This document shows positions 18,308-27,453 of a stretch of DNA of 64,000 nt, one piece after another. The position numbers were made by a program, and so were the translations under genes. Source of the DNA: Chloroflexota bacterium (lineage in GTDB: Bacteria > Chloroflexota > Anaerolineae > Anaerolineales > Villigracilaceae); assembly GCA_013112685.1 (NCBI GenBank), contig JABFGC010000002.1, forward strand, positions 568,902 through 632,901, written 5' to 3'. How positions within the stretch are numbered: the first letter of the stretch is position 1; each line of letters starts with the position of its first letter. Below the pieces are notes generated by a model. It was not told where the DNA came from. It did not search any database and saw only the letters and a program-made list of their open reading frames with translations.

Positions 18308-19204
18308 ATGAAACTGACAGGCTTGCATATCCTCCTGACCTATCAATGCACCTACGAATGCGACCATTGCTTCGTGTGGGGCAGTCCCTGGCAGACGGGG
18401 ACGCTCACCTACGGGCAGATCGAGCAGGTTCTCGGTCAGGCAAAAGAGGCGGGCGTCGCTTCGATTTACTTCGAGGGCGGCGAGCCGTTCCTGTATTACG
18501 CGGTTCTGGTGAAGGCTGTCCACAAAGCCGCGGAGATGGGCTTCTCGGTCGGCATCGTCACCAATGCGTATTGGGCGAACACGGCGGACGACGCGGAGGA
18601 ATGGCTGAAGCCTTTTGCCGGGCGGCTTGCCGATCTCACCATCAGCAGCGACCTGTTCCACAACGACGAACTGATGAGCAGGAACGCGCGGAACGTGGAC
18701 GAAGCCGCGCGGCGGTTGAATATCCCGCTGGGAATCATCAGCGTTTGCCAGCCGGAAGAGACCGACGCCGCGCTCAGTCATGGCACAATCGAATCGGGCG
18801 GCTCGGCGGTGATGTATCGCGGGCGGGCGGTGGAAAAACTCGTCAGCCGGGCTGCCAGCCATCCCTGGGAAGAATTCGATTCCTGTCCGCATGAAGATTT
18901 GCGCGAGCCGGGGCGCGTCCACCTCGACCCGTTGGGCAATCTCCATATCTGTCAGGGACTGGTGATCGGGAATTTGTTCGAGAAGCCTTTGAAGCAGATT
19001 TGCGATGAATACGATGCGGATGTCCACCCGATCTGCGGACTCCTGCTTGTGGGCGGACCCGCTGCGCTGGTGACCGAATACAACCTCGAGCACGCTTCGC
19101 ACTACGCCGACGCCTGTCACCTGTGCTACGAAGCGCGGACTACGCTGAGAGCGCGCTTCCCCGCTATCCTCGCGCCCGACCAGATGTATGGGACGATGGA
19201 ATAA
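18308..19204 (+). CDS. Radical SAM enzyme
   Basis: A 298-residue radical SAM protein. The [4Fe-4S] motif is CTYECDHC (about residues 14-21), followed by YFEGGEPFLYY, the SAM-binding GGEP motif. A later cysteine group (DSCPHEDL, HICQGL, ADACHLCYEAR) suggests auxiliary iron-sulfur coordination like that of SPASM or twitch domains. Family members with such C-terminal cysteines often modify peptides. It follows the CPBP protease gene by 12 bases with a ribosome site AAAAGGAG. A maturase plus protease pair is suggestive of peptide maturation, but this is inference. Confidence 0.87.
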   Translation: MKLTGLHILLTYQCTYECDHCFVWGSPWQTGTLTYGQIEQVLGQAKEAGVASIYFEGGEPFLYYAVLVKAVHKAAEMGFSVGIVTNAYWANTADDAEEWLKPFAGRLADLTISSDLFHNDELMSRNARNVDEAARRLNIPLGIISVCQPEETDAALSHGTIESGGSAVMYRGRAVEKLVSRAASHPWEEFDSCPHEDLREPGRVHLDPLGNLHICQGLVIGNLFEKPLKQICDEYDADVHPICGLLLVGGPAALVTEYNLEHASHYADACHLCYEARTTLRARFPAILAPDQMYGTME

Positions 19205-19243
19205 CTCGCTTTATGCAGCGCGCCGCATCCTCTGCCCGCGTTT

Positions 19244-20530
19244 TTAAATCAATACTTTGATCAATTCCATTGCGCCTGCCGCGGCGAACTCAAAAGAAAG
19301 TTCCTTGGCGATATTCGCCATGAGGGGCCAGTATTTCCTTTTGAACTTCGGCAGGACCCCCCTGGTTTCCTTCAATTCCTCGCCTTTGCCCGATCTCAGC
19401 CACTCGTCCGCGGTCGTTTGCGATTCTTCTTCGCCGGGCGCGGCGACGATCTCCTGGCGGATCCAACGTTCGAGGGAAGGGGAGAACAGGGCGTAGGCGC
19501 CGTCCTTTTCGTCAACGAGTCCGCGCTTGCTTAGTGCGGTCAAATCCTGCGGCGCGCGCGCTCGCAGGCGCGAGAGATTTTCGAGATTCGGGATCGTCTT
19601 CTTCGACGGTTTCTGCCTGCCGAGAGCCATGAGAACGAGCAGGGTGATTTTTTCGCTCTCCGAGCAATGCGACCATAGATACGTGAAGTGCGACTCAGCC
19701 TGTTGATCGAAACTGCTGACAGCGAATTTGGTCAGCGCTTCTCCCGTCAGGCCTTGCGCGCGTCCCTCGAGCAGATAATGTCCCGCGATCTGGACGAAGA
19801 TCGGGTACCCGCCTCCCAGCCCCCCGATGAAATCCTTTTCCTGCGGCGTAAGCGCCAACTCGTTCCCCTTTGTATACCCCTCGAGCAGTTCGTCCACTTC
19901 CCCGCGATTGAACGGACGCAAAACCACGTTGGCAAAGATGTTGAAGAACGGCGAGCCTTTGATCTCGTCCGAGTGGCACAGGTCCACGAGTTCGCGGCGC
20001 GTGGCAGGCACGAGCGCCACGCCGTGATGGATGGCAAGCGCGCGCAATCCGCCGAAGAAATCGCTTTTGAAATGGGGGTTCTCCGTAACGTATTCGAACT
20101 CGTCCATCAACAGCACCATTGTCAAGCCTTTATTCATCGAAGCCTCGAACAGGTCTTCGAGATCGAACAGGTCGAAGTTGCTTTGATTGCCGAGTTTCTC
20201 GATGGACGGTTTCAGACTCTCGTCGCAGATTGACTGTTCCATCTTCTTGAGGACGCGCTGCCAGAAGCGTTGGGGCGTGATGTCCGTAAGCCCCTGGAAA
20301 TCCACGTAGACGAGACAGAATTTATCCGGCGTCAATCCGAGCCCCGCGCTGACCTCGGGGTGGGCAAGGTGGTTGAGCAGCGACGTTTTGCCGATGCGCC
20401 GCTCGCCGATAATGGACGTGGACTCGTGCGCGCTCGATAACAGGCGATTCACAATCTGGCGGATTTCCGCTTTGCGTCCATAAAAGCGGGAGGGGTCCTT
20501 GATGGGGTTTCCGAAGGTGAAGGGATTCAT
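19244..20530 (-). CDS. STAND/AAA-type ATPase, last gene of the propeller cluster
   Basis: A 428-residue ATP-binding protein. It starts MNPFTFGNPIKDPSRFYGR and has Walker A GERRIGKTSLL (about residues 43-53) and Walker B MVLLMDEFEYV. A sensor-like stretch and a winged-helix-like C-terminal region (ALSKRGLVDEKDGAYALFS) follow. Such nucleotide switches of the AAA/STAND group usually sense and signal. It begins about 46 bases after the last propeller gene, with the same strand and order, so it likely belongs to that operon. A related ATPase domain begins the cluster at 31771. The ATG at 20530 starts exactly at the conserved domain and has GGAGA upstream. Confidence 0.8.
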   Translation of the reverse strand: MNPFTFGNPIKDPSRFYGRKAEIRQIVNRLLSSAHESTSIIGERRIGKTSLLNHLAHPEVSAGLGLTPDKFCLVYVDFQGLTDITPQRFWQRVLKKMEQSICDESLKPSIEKLGNQSNFDLFDLEDLFEASMNKGLTMVLLMDEFEYVTENPHFKSDFFGGLRALAIHHGVALVPATRRELVDLCHSDEIKGSPFFNIFANVVLRPFNRGEVDELLEGYTKGNELALTPQEKDFIGGLGGGYPIFVQIAGHYLLEGRAQGLTGEALTKFAVSSFDQQAESHFTYLWSHCSESEKITLLVLMALGRQKPSKKTIPNLENLSRLRARAPQDLTALSKRGLVDEKDGAYALFSPSLERWIRQEIVAAPGEEESQTTADEWLRSGKGEELKETRGVLPKFKRKYWPLMANIAKELSFEFAAAGAMELIKVLI

Positions 20531-20543
20531 GAGGTCTCCGTTG

Positions 20544-20578
20544 AAGGCCGGACAGGTTTTCGGGAACCTGTCTGGTCT
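20544..20578. repeat. Dispersed palindrome, AGACC-type, copy 1
   Basis: An inverted repeat (GGACAGGTTTTC / GGGAACCTGTCTGG and flanks) fills the spacer between the last propeller gene and the ATPase gene. It resembles a hairpin at 54766-54798. It may serve as an intercistronic processing or attenuation site; this is inferred from position only. Confidence 0.5.
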
Positions 20579-22811
20579 ACTTGCCTTCCAGTTTGAAAAT
20601 TCCATATGGCGTCGCTGCATAGACGTTGCTGTCCTTATCCACCACAAGCGAGTACACCACGGTCGCGCCGAGCAAACCTTCGTTGATCTCATTCCAGGTT
20701 TTGCCACCGTCGAAGGAGACGTACGCACCGCTGTCCGTGCCCGCGTAGACTGTGGTGGCATTATTTGGGTCGAAGGCAATGGAATTCATGCTTCTATTTG
20801 GAGCCGCTGCAAACGGCTCTGTGGTTTCGCAGCTATCGTGCGATTCGAGCAATATTCCATTGTCAATGACGAAAACGTGGTTTCCATCGCTGGGATCGAT
20901 TGTCATGGGGCGGTACGCATCAATGAATTGCAGCGTTGAGCCATAACAGAGTTTTGGTTCTTTTGGCGGTTTCAATGTTCGCCATTCCCGTCCGTAATCT
21001 GCTGAAACGTATTCCCAGTGATAGGGAGGCGCCGTCCCGTCCCCTAAAAAAATTCCAAGGTAAAGATACAACAACCTGCCTTGGGCGGTAAGGGTAGCGC
21101 CACCTTCTGGTAAAAATACCTTCGTCCAGGATTTTCCCGAATCTTGTGAACGCCATAGCCAGCGATAACTGTTTCCTTCACGGTCATGTTGCAGAACCAA
21201 TCCAATCCGATATAGAGTTGGTTCTCTGGCATCCTTGATCAAATAGCATCCTACATCTGTTGACAACTCCCAAGTCTGCCCGCCATCCTTGGAAGTATAC
21301 AGCGACTGACCTGGCTCATTTGATTCTGCTGGATTCCAGGGAGAGATGCGAATGATCTCGCATTTTTCCTCCTGCAGCATATAAAGGATCGGCGGAGTCT
21401 CTTCGCCGGTTTCCAGTGTCACTAACATGCCCCCCAATCCATTACTCCGTTTTGACCAGGTCTGCCCGCCATCCTTGCTGACCGCGATGCCTTCACCGGC
21501 GAAAAAGATGGTGTTCGGATCGTGAGGCGAGATGGCAATGACGGCAGCAACGCCAACCTCCGGCTTTCCCAATCTCAACCTCTGCTTCTCATCCAGGTCG
21601 AATTTGCATAAAAAGGTGTCACAACCAAAATAGACCGAACCGGCGGAGTCGAATGCGGCGGGTGGATCGAAAGTGAGTATAGTTCTCCATACCCCAGAGT
21701 CGATGTGGAACAAAGCAGAAAAATTAGAACGAGAATGCAAGCCCCAATAAAAATAAGTATTGCCTTGCCCGTCCAACCCAACGGATAGAGCAGCGGACTC
21801 GATCAGATAGTTTTGCGTCCGGTCCAGCAGCCTGACCGGCGCCCAGGTTTGACCGCCGTCAGTGGATGTGTATATACCTGCCTCACAATCCATTCCCGCG
21901 CCAATGAAAAGCGTCTTGCCATCTATGGGATGGATCATCCATGAATATATCTTGCCGGGGCAACCTTCTTGCGAGGAATAGACGGTCTTCCAGCTTTCTC
22001 CTTGATCCATCGATTCGTAGATATTATCGTGGTCGCGCGCATACAAATGCGAGCTGTCCTGTGGATCCATCAACAAGTAAATTCCAGAGTAATGATCCTG
22101 TGAGAGGTTCCAGTAGCTTGCCATTGCTTCAACTCCACTAACATCAATTTCTGCGCCAATCTCTGCCCAGTTCTCGCCGCTATCTTCGCTTTTGAAAATC
22201 CCTCCCATTGTGCCTGCATATAAGATGTTCGGGTTTTGGGGATCGACCAGCAGTGACCCAATATGTGCGTTCCCCAAGCCATGGTGGGCAGGACTCCAGG
22301 AAAGACCGCCATCAATGGATTTATATATGCCCGCATATTTCATACCGGCGTACAACACCTCCGGGTCTTTGGGGTTGATGGCGAGGGCGCTGACTGAATC
22401 GCGCGGAAATTCCTGTCCCAGCCAGACGCGCTTCCAGGCGAGGGGGATCGGCGTAAGAGTGGGTATGGGCGTTTCGGTTGGGATTTCTGTTTTCGTGGGT
22501 GTGAGCGTTATCGTCGGGATGCTTGTGCTTGTCGGCGGGATATCTTGCGTGACATACAATCCCCTCAAGCGTGGTGCGATGAAGACTCCCAGTGCAACGA
22601 TGATCAGGAAACCGACACCGCCCCACAGACGCGGATCGTTGTACCATTTTCTTCTTTTGAGTTTCACGGACTGAGCCAGCAGACGCGAAGTATCCTTGTA
22701 GTTCTCGTCAATGAGCAGAATCTGTTTGAGCAGTCCACTGGCGCGGTCGTACTCTTTTGCTTTGAGAGCAGATCGGGCTGCTTCATAAAGAGATTCGAGG
22801 TCTCTGTCCAT
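20577..22811 (-). CDS. Membrane-anchored Vps10/BNR-type beta-propeller protein (paralogue 4)
   Basis: A 744-residue protein. Residues 1-60 form a TPR-like cytoplasmic stub (AARSALKAKEYDRASGLLK) ending in basic KLKRRKW. One membrane segment follows (WGGVGFLIIVALGVFIAP, about 63-82), then a Thr/Pro-rich linker. The large exported part has about nine Asp-box motifs (for example YKSIDGGLSW, YTSTDGGQTW, YVSADYGREW), as in sortilin/Vps10 or YCF48-type propellers. Positive-inside topology places the propeller outside. Vps10 domains bind ligands in the propeller; the ligand here is unknown. It is the fourth of four tandem paralogues whose last 50 residues are nearly identical (LLGATVVYS, ATPYGIFKLE). 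Confidence 0.85.
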   Translation of the reverse strand: MDRDLESLYEAARSALKAKEYDRASGLLKQILLIDENYKDTSRLLAQSVKLKRRKWYNDPRLWGGVGFLIIVALGVFIAPRLRGLYVTQDIPPTSTSIPTITLTPTKTEIPTETPIPTLTPIPLAWKRVWLGQEFPRDSVSALAINPKDPEVLYAGMKYAGIYKSIDGGLSWSPAHHGLGNAHIGSLLVDPQNPNILYAGTMGGIFKSEDSGENWAEIGAEIDVSGVEAMASYWNLSQDHYSGIYLLMDPQDSSHLYARDHDNIYESMDQGESWKTVYSSQEGCPGKIYSWMIHPIDGKTLFIGAGMDCEAGIYTSTDGGQTWAPVRLLDRTQNYLIESAALSVGLDGQGNTYFYWGLHSRSNFSALFHIDSGVWRTILTFDPPAAFDSAGSVYFGCDTFLCKFDLDEKQRLRLGKPEVGVAAVIAISPHDPNTIFFAGEGIAVSKDGGQTWSKRSNGLGGMLVTLETGEETPPILYMLQEEKCEIIRISPWNPAESNEPGQSLYTSKDGGQTWELSTDVGCYLIKDAREPTLYRIGLVLQHDREGNSYRWLWRSQDSGKSWTKVFLPEGGATLTAQGRLLYLYLGIFLGDGTAPPYHWEYVSADYGREWRTLKPPKEPKLCYGSTLQFIDAYRPMTIDPSDGNHVFVIDNGILLESHDSCETTEPFAAAPNRSMNSIAFDPNNATTVYAGTDSGAYVSFDGGKTWNEINEGLLGATVVYSLVVDKDSNVYAATPYGIFKLEGK

Positions 22812-22867
22812 GGGTCACCTTCTCACCGCGAAGCACGCGAAGGCTTTTGATTTCCTTCGCGGTTAAA

Positions 22868-25042
22868 TCATCTCTCTTCCAATTTGAAAATCCCATAGGG
22901 CGTCGCGGCGTAGACATTGCTGTCCTTGTCCGCGACAATCGAATACACCACCGTCGCGCCGAGCAAGCCGTCATTGATTTGGTTCCAGGTTTCGCCGCTG
23001 TCGAAGGAAACGTACGCGCCGCTGTCCGTGCCTGCATAAACTGTGGATGCATTATTCGGGTCGAAGGCAATCGAGTTCATGCTGGTGTTTGGAGCCGTTG
23101 CAAAGGCTTCGGTTGTGTCGCAACTATCGTGCGATTCGAGCAATGTGCCATTGTCAATCACGAAGACGTGATTTCCATCGCTGGGGTCAATCGCCATGGG
23201 GCGGTATTTGTCAATGAATTGCAGCGTTGAGCCATAGCAAAGCTTGGTGCCGGGGGGTGGTTCCTGTTCCTTCCACGTCTGCCCATAATCACTGGAATAG
23301 AAATACCATTTTTGCTGGAAATCGGGGTTGATACTGGTTTTATAATAAGGGTCTTGGGCAAAACCATACAAATGACCTGTTTGGCTTGTGTGTGTGACAA
23401 TGGTGTTGATGTAATGCGAGATTGATATTCTCCGCCATGACCTTCCCCCATCTTGTGAACGCCATAGCCATCCTGCCTGCCCTCCATACCAATAACCCGT
23501 ACTAAGGCGATACATTGTTGATCCGTCCACATCCATGATTAAACGGCAGCCCATTTCGGTCACAAAATCCCAGGTACGTCCGCCCTTCGTTGAGAGATAG
23601 AGCGATTGCGTAAGGGAACCGGCATCTTTGGAGTTTGTAAATTCCCCTTTGCATTTCCCTGGCAGCAGAAATAAAGTGCTCTCATTTCCGAGCCCGGCCG
23701 CCAACTCAAGAACAGTATTTCCCAGACCGTTATTCAATTTTGTCCATGTCAGCCCGCCATCTTTGGTGACAGCTATGCCTTCACTGACGACATAGATCGT
23801 GTTTGGGTCGTGAGGTGAAATAGTGATCACGGCATCCTCCACAGCATAGCTCTCAAAATCGACATCCGCCCAAACATCTGGTTTTCCTAGTCTTAACTCT
23901 TGTTCGCCATTTGGTTTGGATCTGCACAAGAATGGCAAAAATGGTTCCCAGCAACGATAATAGACGAAATCTTCCGAGTCGTGGGTCTCCGACGCGGGAC
24001 CATAATCTACTCTCAAATTTCCATCCTCCAGCCGGACAGAAAGCCAATCCATGATGGGGGGGAGGGGACCCAGTTGGGGAGCGATTTCGAACCAGGTAGG
24101 GTTTTCCACTTTTTGGATCAACGTCCAGGTGCGCCCGCCATCGTCGGACTGGTAGATGCCACGTTCGCACTCATCTCCTCCACCCAGGTAAAGCGTGTTC
24201 CCATCCTCTGGATGGATCGTCCACGCATCGATCGTCCACGAAAGGATTTTGCCAGAGCAGCCGGCTGGTGTTGAATAAACCAGGTTCCAGCTTTCCCCTT
24301 GATCGGTCGATTCGTAAATATTATCAGCATTACGCGCGTAAAGATGCGCGTTGTTCTCTGGATCTATCAATACATGGGTTCCTTCGCCGATCCTTGCCCA
24401 GTTCTCCCCGCCATCTTCGGTCTTGAAGGTCCCACTCGGCGTACCGGCATATACATTTTGTGTATCCTGCCCATCAACCAGCAGCGACTCAACGTGTATA
24501 TCTGTCAACCCATGGAGCACGGGACGCCAGGAGAGTCCCCCGTCAATGGATTTGTATACGCCCGCGTTCTCCGTACTGGCGTACAGCACGTCCTTGTCTT
24601 TCGGGTCGATGGCAAACGCGGTGACAGTATCGCGTGGAAATTCCTGTCCGAGCGAGACGCGCTTCCATGCCAGCGGGATCGGGGTGGGGGATGGCGCGGG
24701 GGCTTCGGTTGGGATTTCCGTTATCGTCGGCAGGATCGTCAATGTTGGACTGGCTGTCGGGGATATTTCCTCAGCGGCATACAATCCTTGCAATCGGGGG
24801 GCGACGAAGAATCCAAGCGCAACCACGGCTGCCAATCCAATCGCGCTCCACACGAGTGGATGGTTATACCACCTGCGCCTGCGCAGTTTGACGGTTTCTG
24901 CCAGCAGGCGGGACACATCCCTATACTCGTGGTCTTCGCGAAGAATTTGTTTGAGGAGTTCGGCGGCGTGGTCGAAGTCTCTGGCTTTGAGCGCGGATTT
25001 CGCCGCGTTGTAAAGCGATTCAAGTTCACTTTGTTCAGCCAT
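22868..25042 (-). CDS. Membrane-anchored Vps10/BNR-type beta-propeller protein (paralogue 3)
   Basis: A 724-residue paralogue with the same order: TPR-like stub (NAAKSALKARDFDHAAELLK), basic KLRRRRW, membrane segment (SAIGLAAVVALGFFVAP, about 62-80), linker rich in Thr/Pro, then the exported propeller with Asp-boxes such as YKSIDGGLSW, YQSDDGGRTW, WRSQDGGRSW and YVSFDSGETW. Cysteines in the exported part (for example AGCSGK, DECERG) may form disulfides. Start placed at the ATG of 25042, five bases after GGAG; a GTG two codons earlier is the alternative. The spacer to the next gene (22812-22867) holds an inverted repeat of about 10-bp arms around AAAGCC. Confidence 0.85.
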   Translation of the reverse strand: MAEQSELESLYNAAKSALKARDFDHAAELLKQILREDHEYRDVSRLLAETVKLRRRRWYNHPLVWSAIGLAAVVALGFFVAPRLQGLYAAEEISPTASPTLTILPTITEIPTEAPAPSPTPIPLAWKRVSLGQEFPRDTVTAFAIDPKDKDVLYASTENAGVYKSIDGGLSWRPVLHGLTDIHVESLLVDGQDTQNVYAGTPSGTFKTEDGGENWARIGEGTHVLIDPENNAHLYARNADNIYESTDQGESWNLVYSTPAGCSGKILSWTIDAWTIHPEDGNTLYLGGGDECERGIYQSDDGGRTWTLIQKVENPTWFEIAPQLGPLPPIMDWLSVRLEDGNLRVDYGPASETHDSEDFVYYRCWEPFLPFLCRSKPNGEQELRLGKPDVWADVDFESYAVEDAVITISPHDPNTIYVVSEGIAVTKDGGLTWTKLNNGLGNTVLELAAGLGNESTLFLLPGKCKGEFTNSKDAGSLTQSLYLSTKGGRTWDFVTEMGCRLIMDVDGSTMYRLSTGYWYGGQAGWLWRSQDGGRSWRRISISHYINTIVTHTSQTGHLYGFAQDPYYKTSINPDFQQKWYFYSSDYGQTWKEQEPPPGTKLCYGSTLQFIDKYRPMAIDPSDGNHVFVIDNGTLLESHDSCDTTEAFATAPNTSMNSIAFDPNNASTVYAGTDSGAYVSFDSGETWNQINDGLLGATVVYSIVADKDSNVYAATPYGIFKLEER

Positions 25043-25056
25043 TTTCACTCCATATT

Positions 25057-25138
25057 ATGTCATTGCGACCTTTGGGAAGCAATCTCCTCACACAGGCGGG
25101 GATTGCTTCGTGGCGCGAGGCGCCACTCGCAATGACAT
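25057..25138. repeat. REP-like inverted repeat (ATGTCATTGCGA type), copy 1
   Basis: Perfect 12-bp terminal arms ATGTCATTGCGA / TCGCAATGACAT bound an 82-base element that also has inner arms GAAGCAATC / GATTGCTTC. It fills the spacer between two propeller genes and its right arm reaches the stop codon of the downstream-lying gene. The same repeat type occurs at 27383 and, interrupted by an IS, at 62052. Confidence 0.75.
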
Positions 25139-27366
25139 TACTTGCTCTCCAACTTGAAAATCCCATAGGGCGTCGCGGCATAGACGTTGCTGTCTTTATC
25201 CACGACAATCGAATACACCACCGTCGCGCCGAGCAGACCGCCATTGATTTGGTTCCAAGTCGCACTAGAATCGAAGGAGATATATGCGCCGCCGTCTGTG
25301 CCTGCGTAAATAATGTCGGGATTATTTGCGTCAACCGCAAGCGTATTGACAAACAGATTGCCCAGGCCCTGGTTGCTTGCCTGCCATGACTGACAACTAT
25401 CTGTACTGATTAACACGCCATTTCCCGGAGTAGCAAGATAGAGACGCGAACCCTGTAAATCGAGAGCCAGCCGCGAATCTGAACGGGACGCAGTTACATC
25501 CTCTCCACAACTTCGCCATGCCCTGCCGCCATCGGCGGAGTGGGCTTGATGATATCTGCCGATGGCAAACACGGTTTGACCTTGATCCTTGTAGAATAAT
25601 CTGGCATCCCATAACCCTTCGCTGCCGCTGGCTGGCTGCCAGAGTTTGCCCGCGTGTTCGGAGTAATAGATTTCCCTTCCCACCGCATAGATAAGCCCAT
25701 CAATTTCAGGATTTGCCGATATGCTTTGGGATGTAATTGGTAAACTGTATGGACCTAAATAACCTGGACCATCCCACAACCAATGATCGCCATCATCCCA
25801 TGTCATTTGCAAGGCGTTGTTATCCGCTAAGTAGAAGCTGCCAGTTGGATCGAAGGATGGACCACACCAACCTTTTGTGCTGTAAATTTCCGACCAGTTC
25901 TTTCCGGTATCCTGGGAACGATACAGAACGCAACTGGCTTGCTCATAACTGTAATAAAAGTAAGTTGCCAGATACATTTTAGCGGCATCATACGGGTCTA
26001 TCTTGAGTTCCGCTTGCGCGGAGGCCAGCCCGTTGCTTTGCCTGGTCCAGGTTGCGCCTCCATCGATCGAAATAAACAGCCCTTCATCCTTGTCGTCACC
26101 ACCCCGGGTTCCGCCCGCGAGGATGCGCACATTATCCTGAATGTGATCAACATGGACCGCCGAGAGAGGCATGGTATTCAAACCGAGCCTGCGTAACGCG
26201 CCTTCGTCCACATATATGGCATACAGCCCGAACCTGGGGCAGTAGATAATCGATGAATCCTCAGGATCCGGGAAAAATTGACTGCACCCAGTAACAAAAT
26301 GCCTGCGCCAATTTTTACCCATGTCAAAGGATACAAACAACCCGCGATGCTCCGGAAGTATGCTGCCTGTATTGGCAAAGATGAAGGTCTCCCCCTGTTC
26401 GTCCAGTAAGATGGTGAATGCGGTGACAGAGGTCTTGCCCTTCATTTCGATCAGATTCCATGTGCGCCCCCCGTCGTCAGATCGAAAAATACCCGCGCCG
26501 CATTCCTCCACGTTGCCCGCAAATAGAGAATTGCCATCCAAAGGATGAACAGCCCACCCGCCGATTGCGCGTGGGCATTCCGCCTTTACGGAATGAACCA
26601 TTTCCCAATTGCTCCCCCGATCCGTCGATTCGTATATTCCGTTTTCATCGCGGGCATACAAATGGGCGCTGTCTTGATGATCCATCAGCAATAAAGTTCC
26701 ATCACCAACCCTTGACCAGTTCCCGCCGCCGTCTTCGGTCTTATAAATTCCGTCCATCGTGCCTGCGTATAAGATGCTTGGGTTTTGGAAATCGATGACC
26801 AATGACATGACCTGCGTGTTCGATAAGCCGCGATGGGAAGGCTGCCAGGACAGACCGCCGTCAATGGATTTGTAAATCCCGGCATTGTCCATGCTGGCGT
26901 AGATCACATCTGGATCGTTCCTATCCACAGCAAAAGCAGTGATTGTGTCACGGGGGAACTCCTGTCCGAGAGAGATGCGCTTCCAGGTAAAAGGAACAGG
27001 CGTCGGCGTGGGCAGAAGCGTTTCAGTTGCAGTGGAGATGGCAGTCGGCGGAAGCGTCACCGTTGGGCTGAGGGGAACAACCGCTAAGGAGGGCTGGACG
27101 GGAATGAATCCCTTCATGCGTGGGGCGATGATGAATCCAAGCGCAAAGAGTACGGTCAACCCAATCATGCCCCACAATAGCGGATGGTTGAACCACCTTC
27201 TCCTCCTCAATTTCACAATCTGCGCCAGCAGGCGCGAGGCGTCCTTGTAATTCTCGTCAATGACGAGTATCCGCTTGAGCAATCCGCTGGCGCGGTCGTA
27301 GTCTTTCGCCTTGAGCGCGGACTGTGCTTCGCGGTAAAGTGATTCAATCTCAGATTGATCAGCCAC
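25138..27366 (-). CDS. Membrane-anchored Vps10/BNR-type beta-propeller protein (paralogue 2)
   Basis: A 742-residue paralogue. A TPR-like N-terminal stub (EAQSALKAKDYDRASGLLKR) and basic KLRRRRW precede a membrane segment (GMIGLTVLFALGFIIAP, about 64-82). After a Thr/Pro-rich linker comes the exported propeller with Asp-boxes (YKSIDGGLSW, YESTDRGSNW, FRSDDGGRTW, FISIDGGATW). The N-terminal 60 and C-terminal 60 residues match the other paralogues closely, while the middle of the propeller has diverged. It starts with GTG at 27366, six bases after GGAG. REP-like elements lie in both flanking spacers. Confidence 0.85.
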   Translation of the reverse strand: MADQSEIESLYREAQSALKAKDYDRASGLLKRILVIDENYKDASRLLAQIVKLRRRRWFNHPLLWGMIGLTVLFALGFIIAPRMKGFIPVQPSLAVVPLSPTVTLPPTAISTATETLLPTPTPVPFTWKRISLGQEFPRDTITAFAVDRNDPDVIYASMDNAGIYKSIDGGLSWQPSHRGLSNTQVMSLVIDFQNPSILYAGTMDGIYKTEDGGGNWSRVGDGTLLLMDHQDSAHLYARDENGIYESTDRGSNWEMVHSVKAECPRAIGGWAVHPLDGNSLFAGNVEECGAGIFRSDDGGRTWNLIEMKGKTSVTAFTILLDEQGETFIFANTGSILPEHRGLFVSFDMGKNWRRHFVTGCSQFFPDPEDSSIIYCPRFGLYAIYVDEGALRRLGLNTMPLSAVHVDHIQDNVRILAGGTRGGDDKDEGLFISIDGGATWTRQSNGLASAQAELKIDPYDAAKMYLATYFYYSYEQASCVLYRSQDTGKNWSEIYSTKGWCGPSFDPTGSFYLADNNALQMTWDDGDHWLWDGPGYLGPYSLPITSQSISANPEIDGLIYAVGREIYYSEHAGKLWQPASGSEGLWDARLFYKDQGQTVFAIGRYHQAHSADGGRAWRSCGEDVTASRSDSRLALDLQGSRLYLATPGNGVLISTDSCQSWQASNQGLGNLFVNTLAVDANNPDIIYAGTDGGAYISFDSSATWNQINGGLLGATVVYSIVVDKDSNVYAATPYGIFKLESK

Positions 27367-27382
27367 TGTTCACTCCGTGTTC

Positions 27383-27453
27383 ATGTCATTGCGACCTTTG
27401 GGAAGCAATCCCAATGTTGCAAGAGGGGACTGCTTCGTTCCTCGCAGTGACAT
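27383..27453. repeat. REP-like inverted repeat (ATGTCATTGCGA type), copy 2
   Basis: Left arm ATGTCATTGCGA (27383-27394) and right arm TCGCAGTGACAT (27442-27453) with one mismatch; inner GAAGCAATC and CTGCTTCG arms. It occupies the spacer between the fusion gene and propeller paralogue 2 and touches the stop codon of the fusion gene. Confidence 0.72.
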
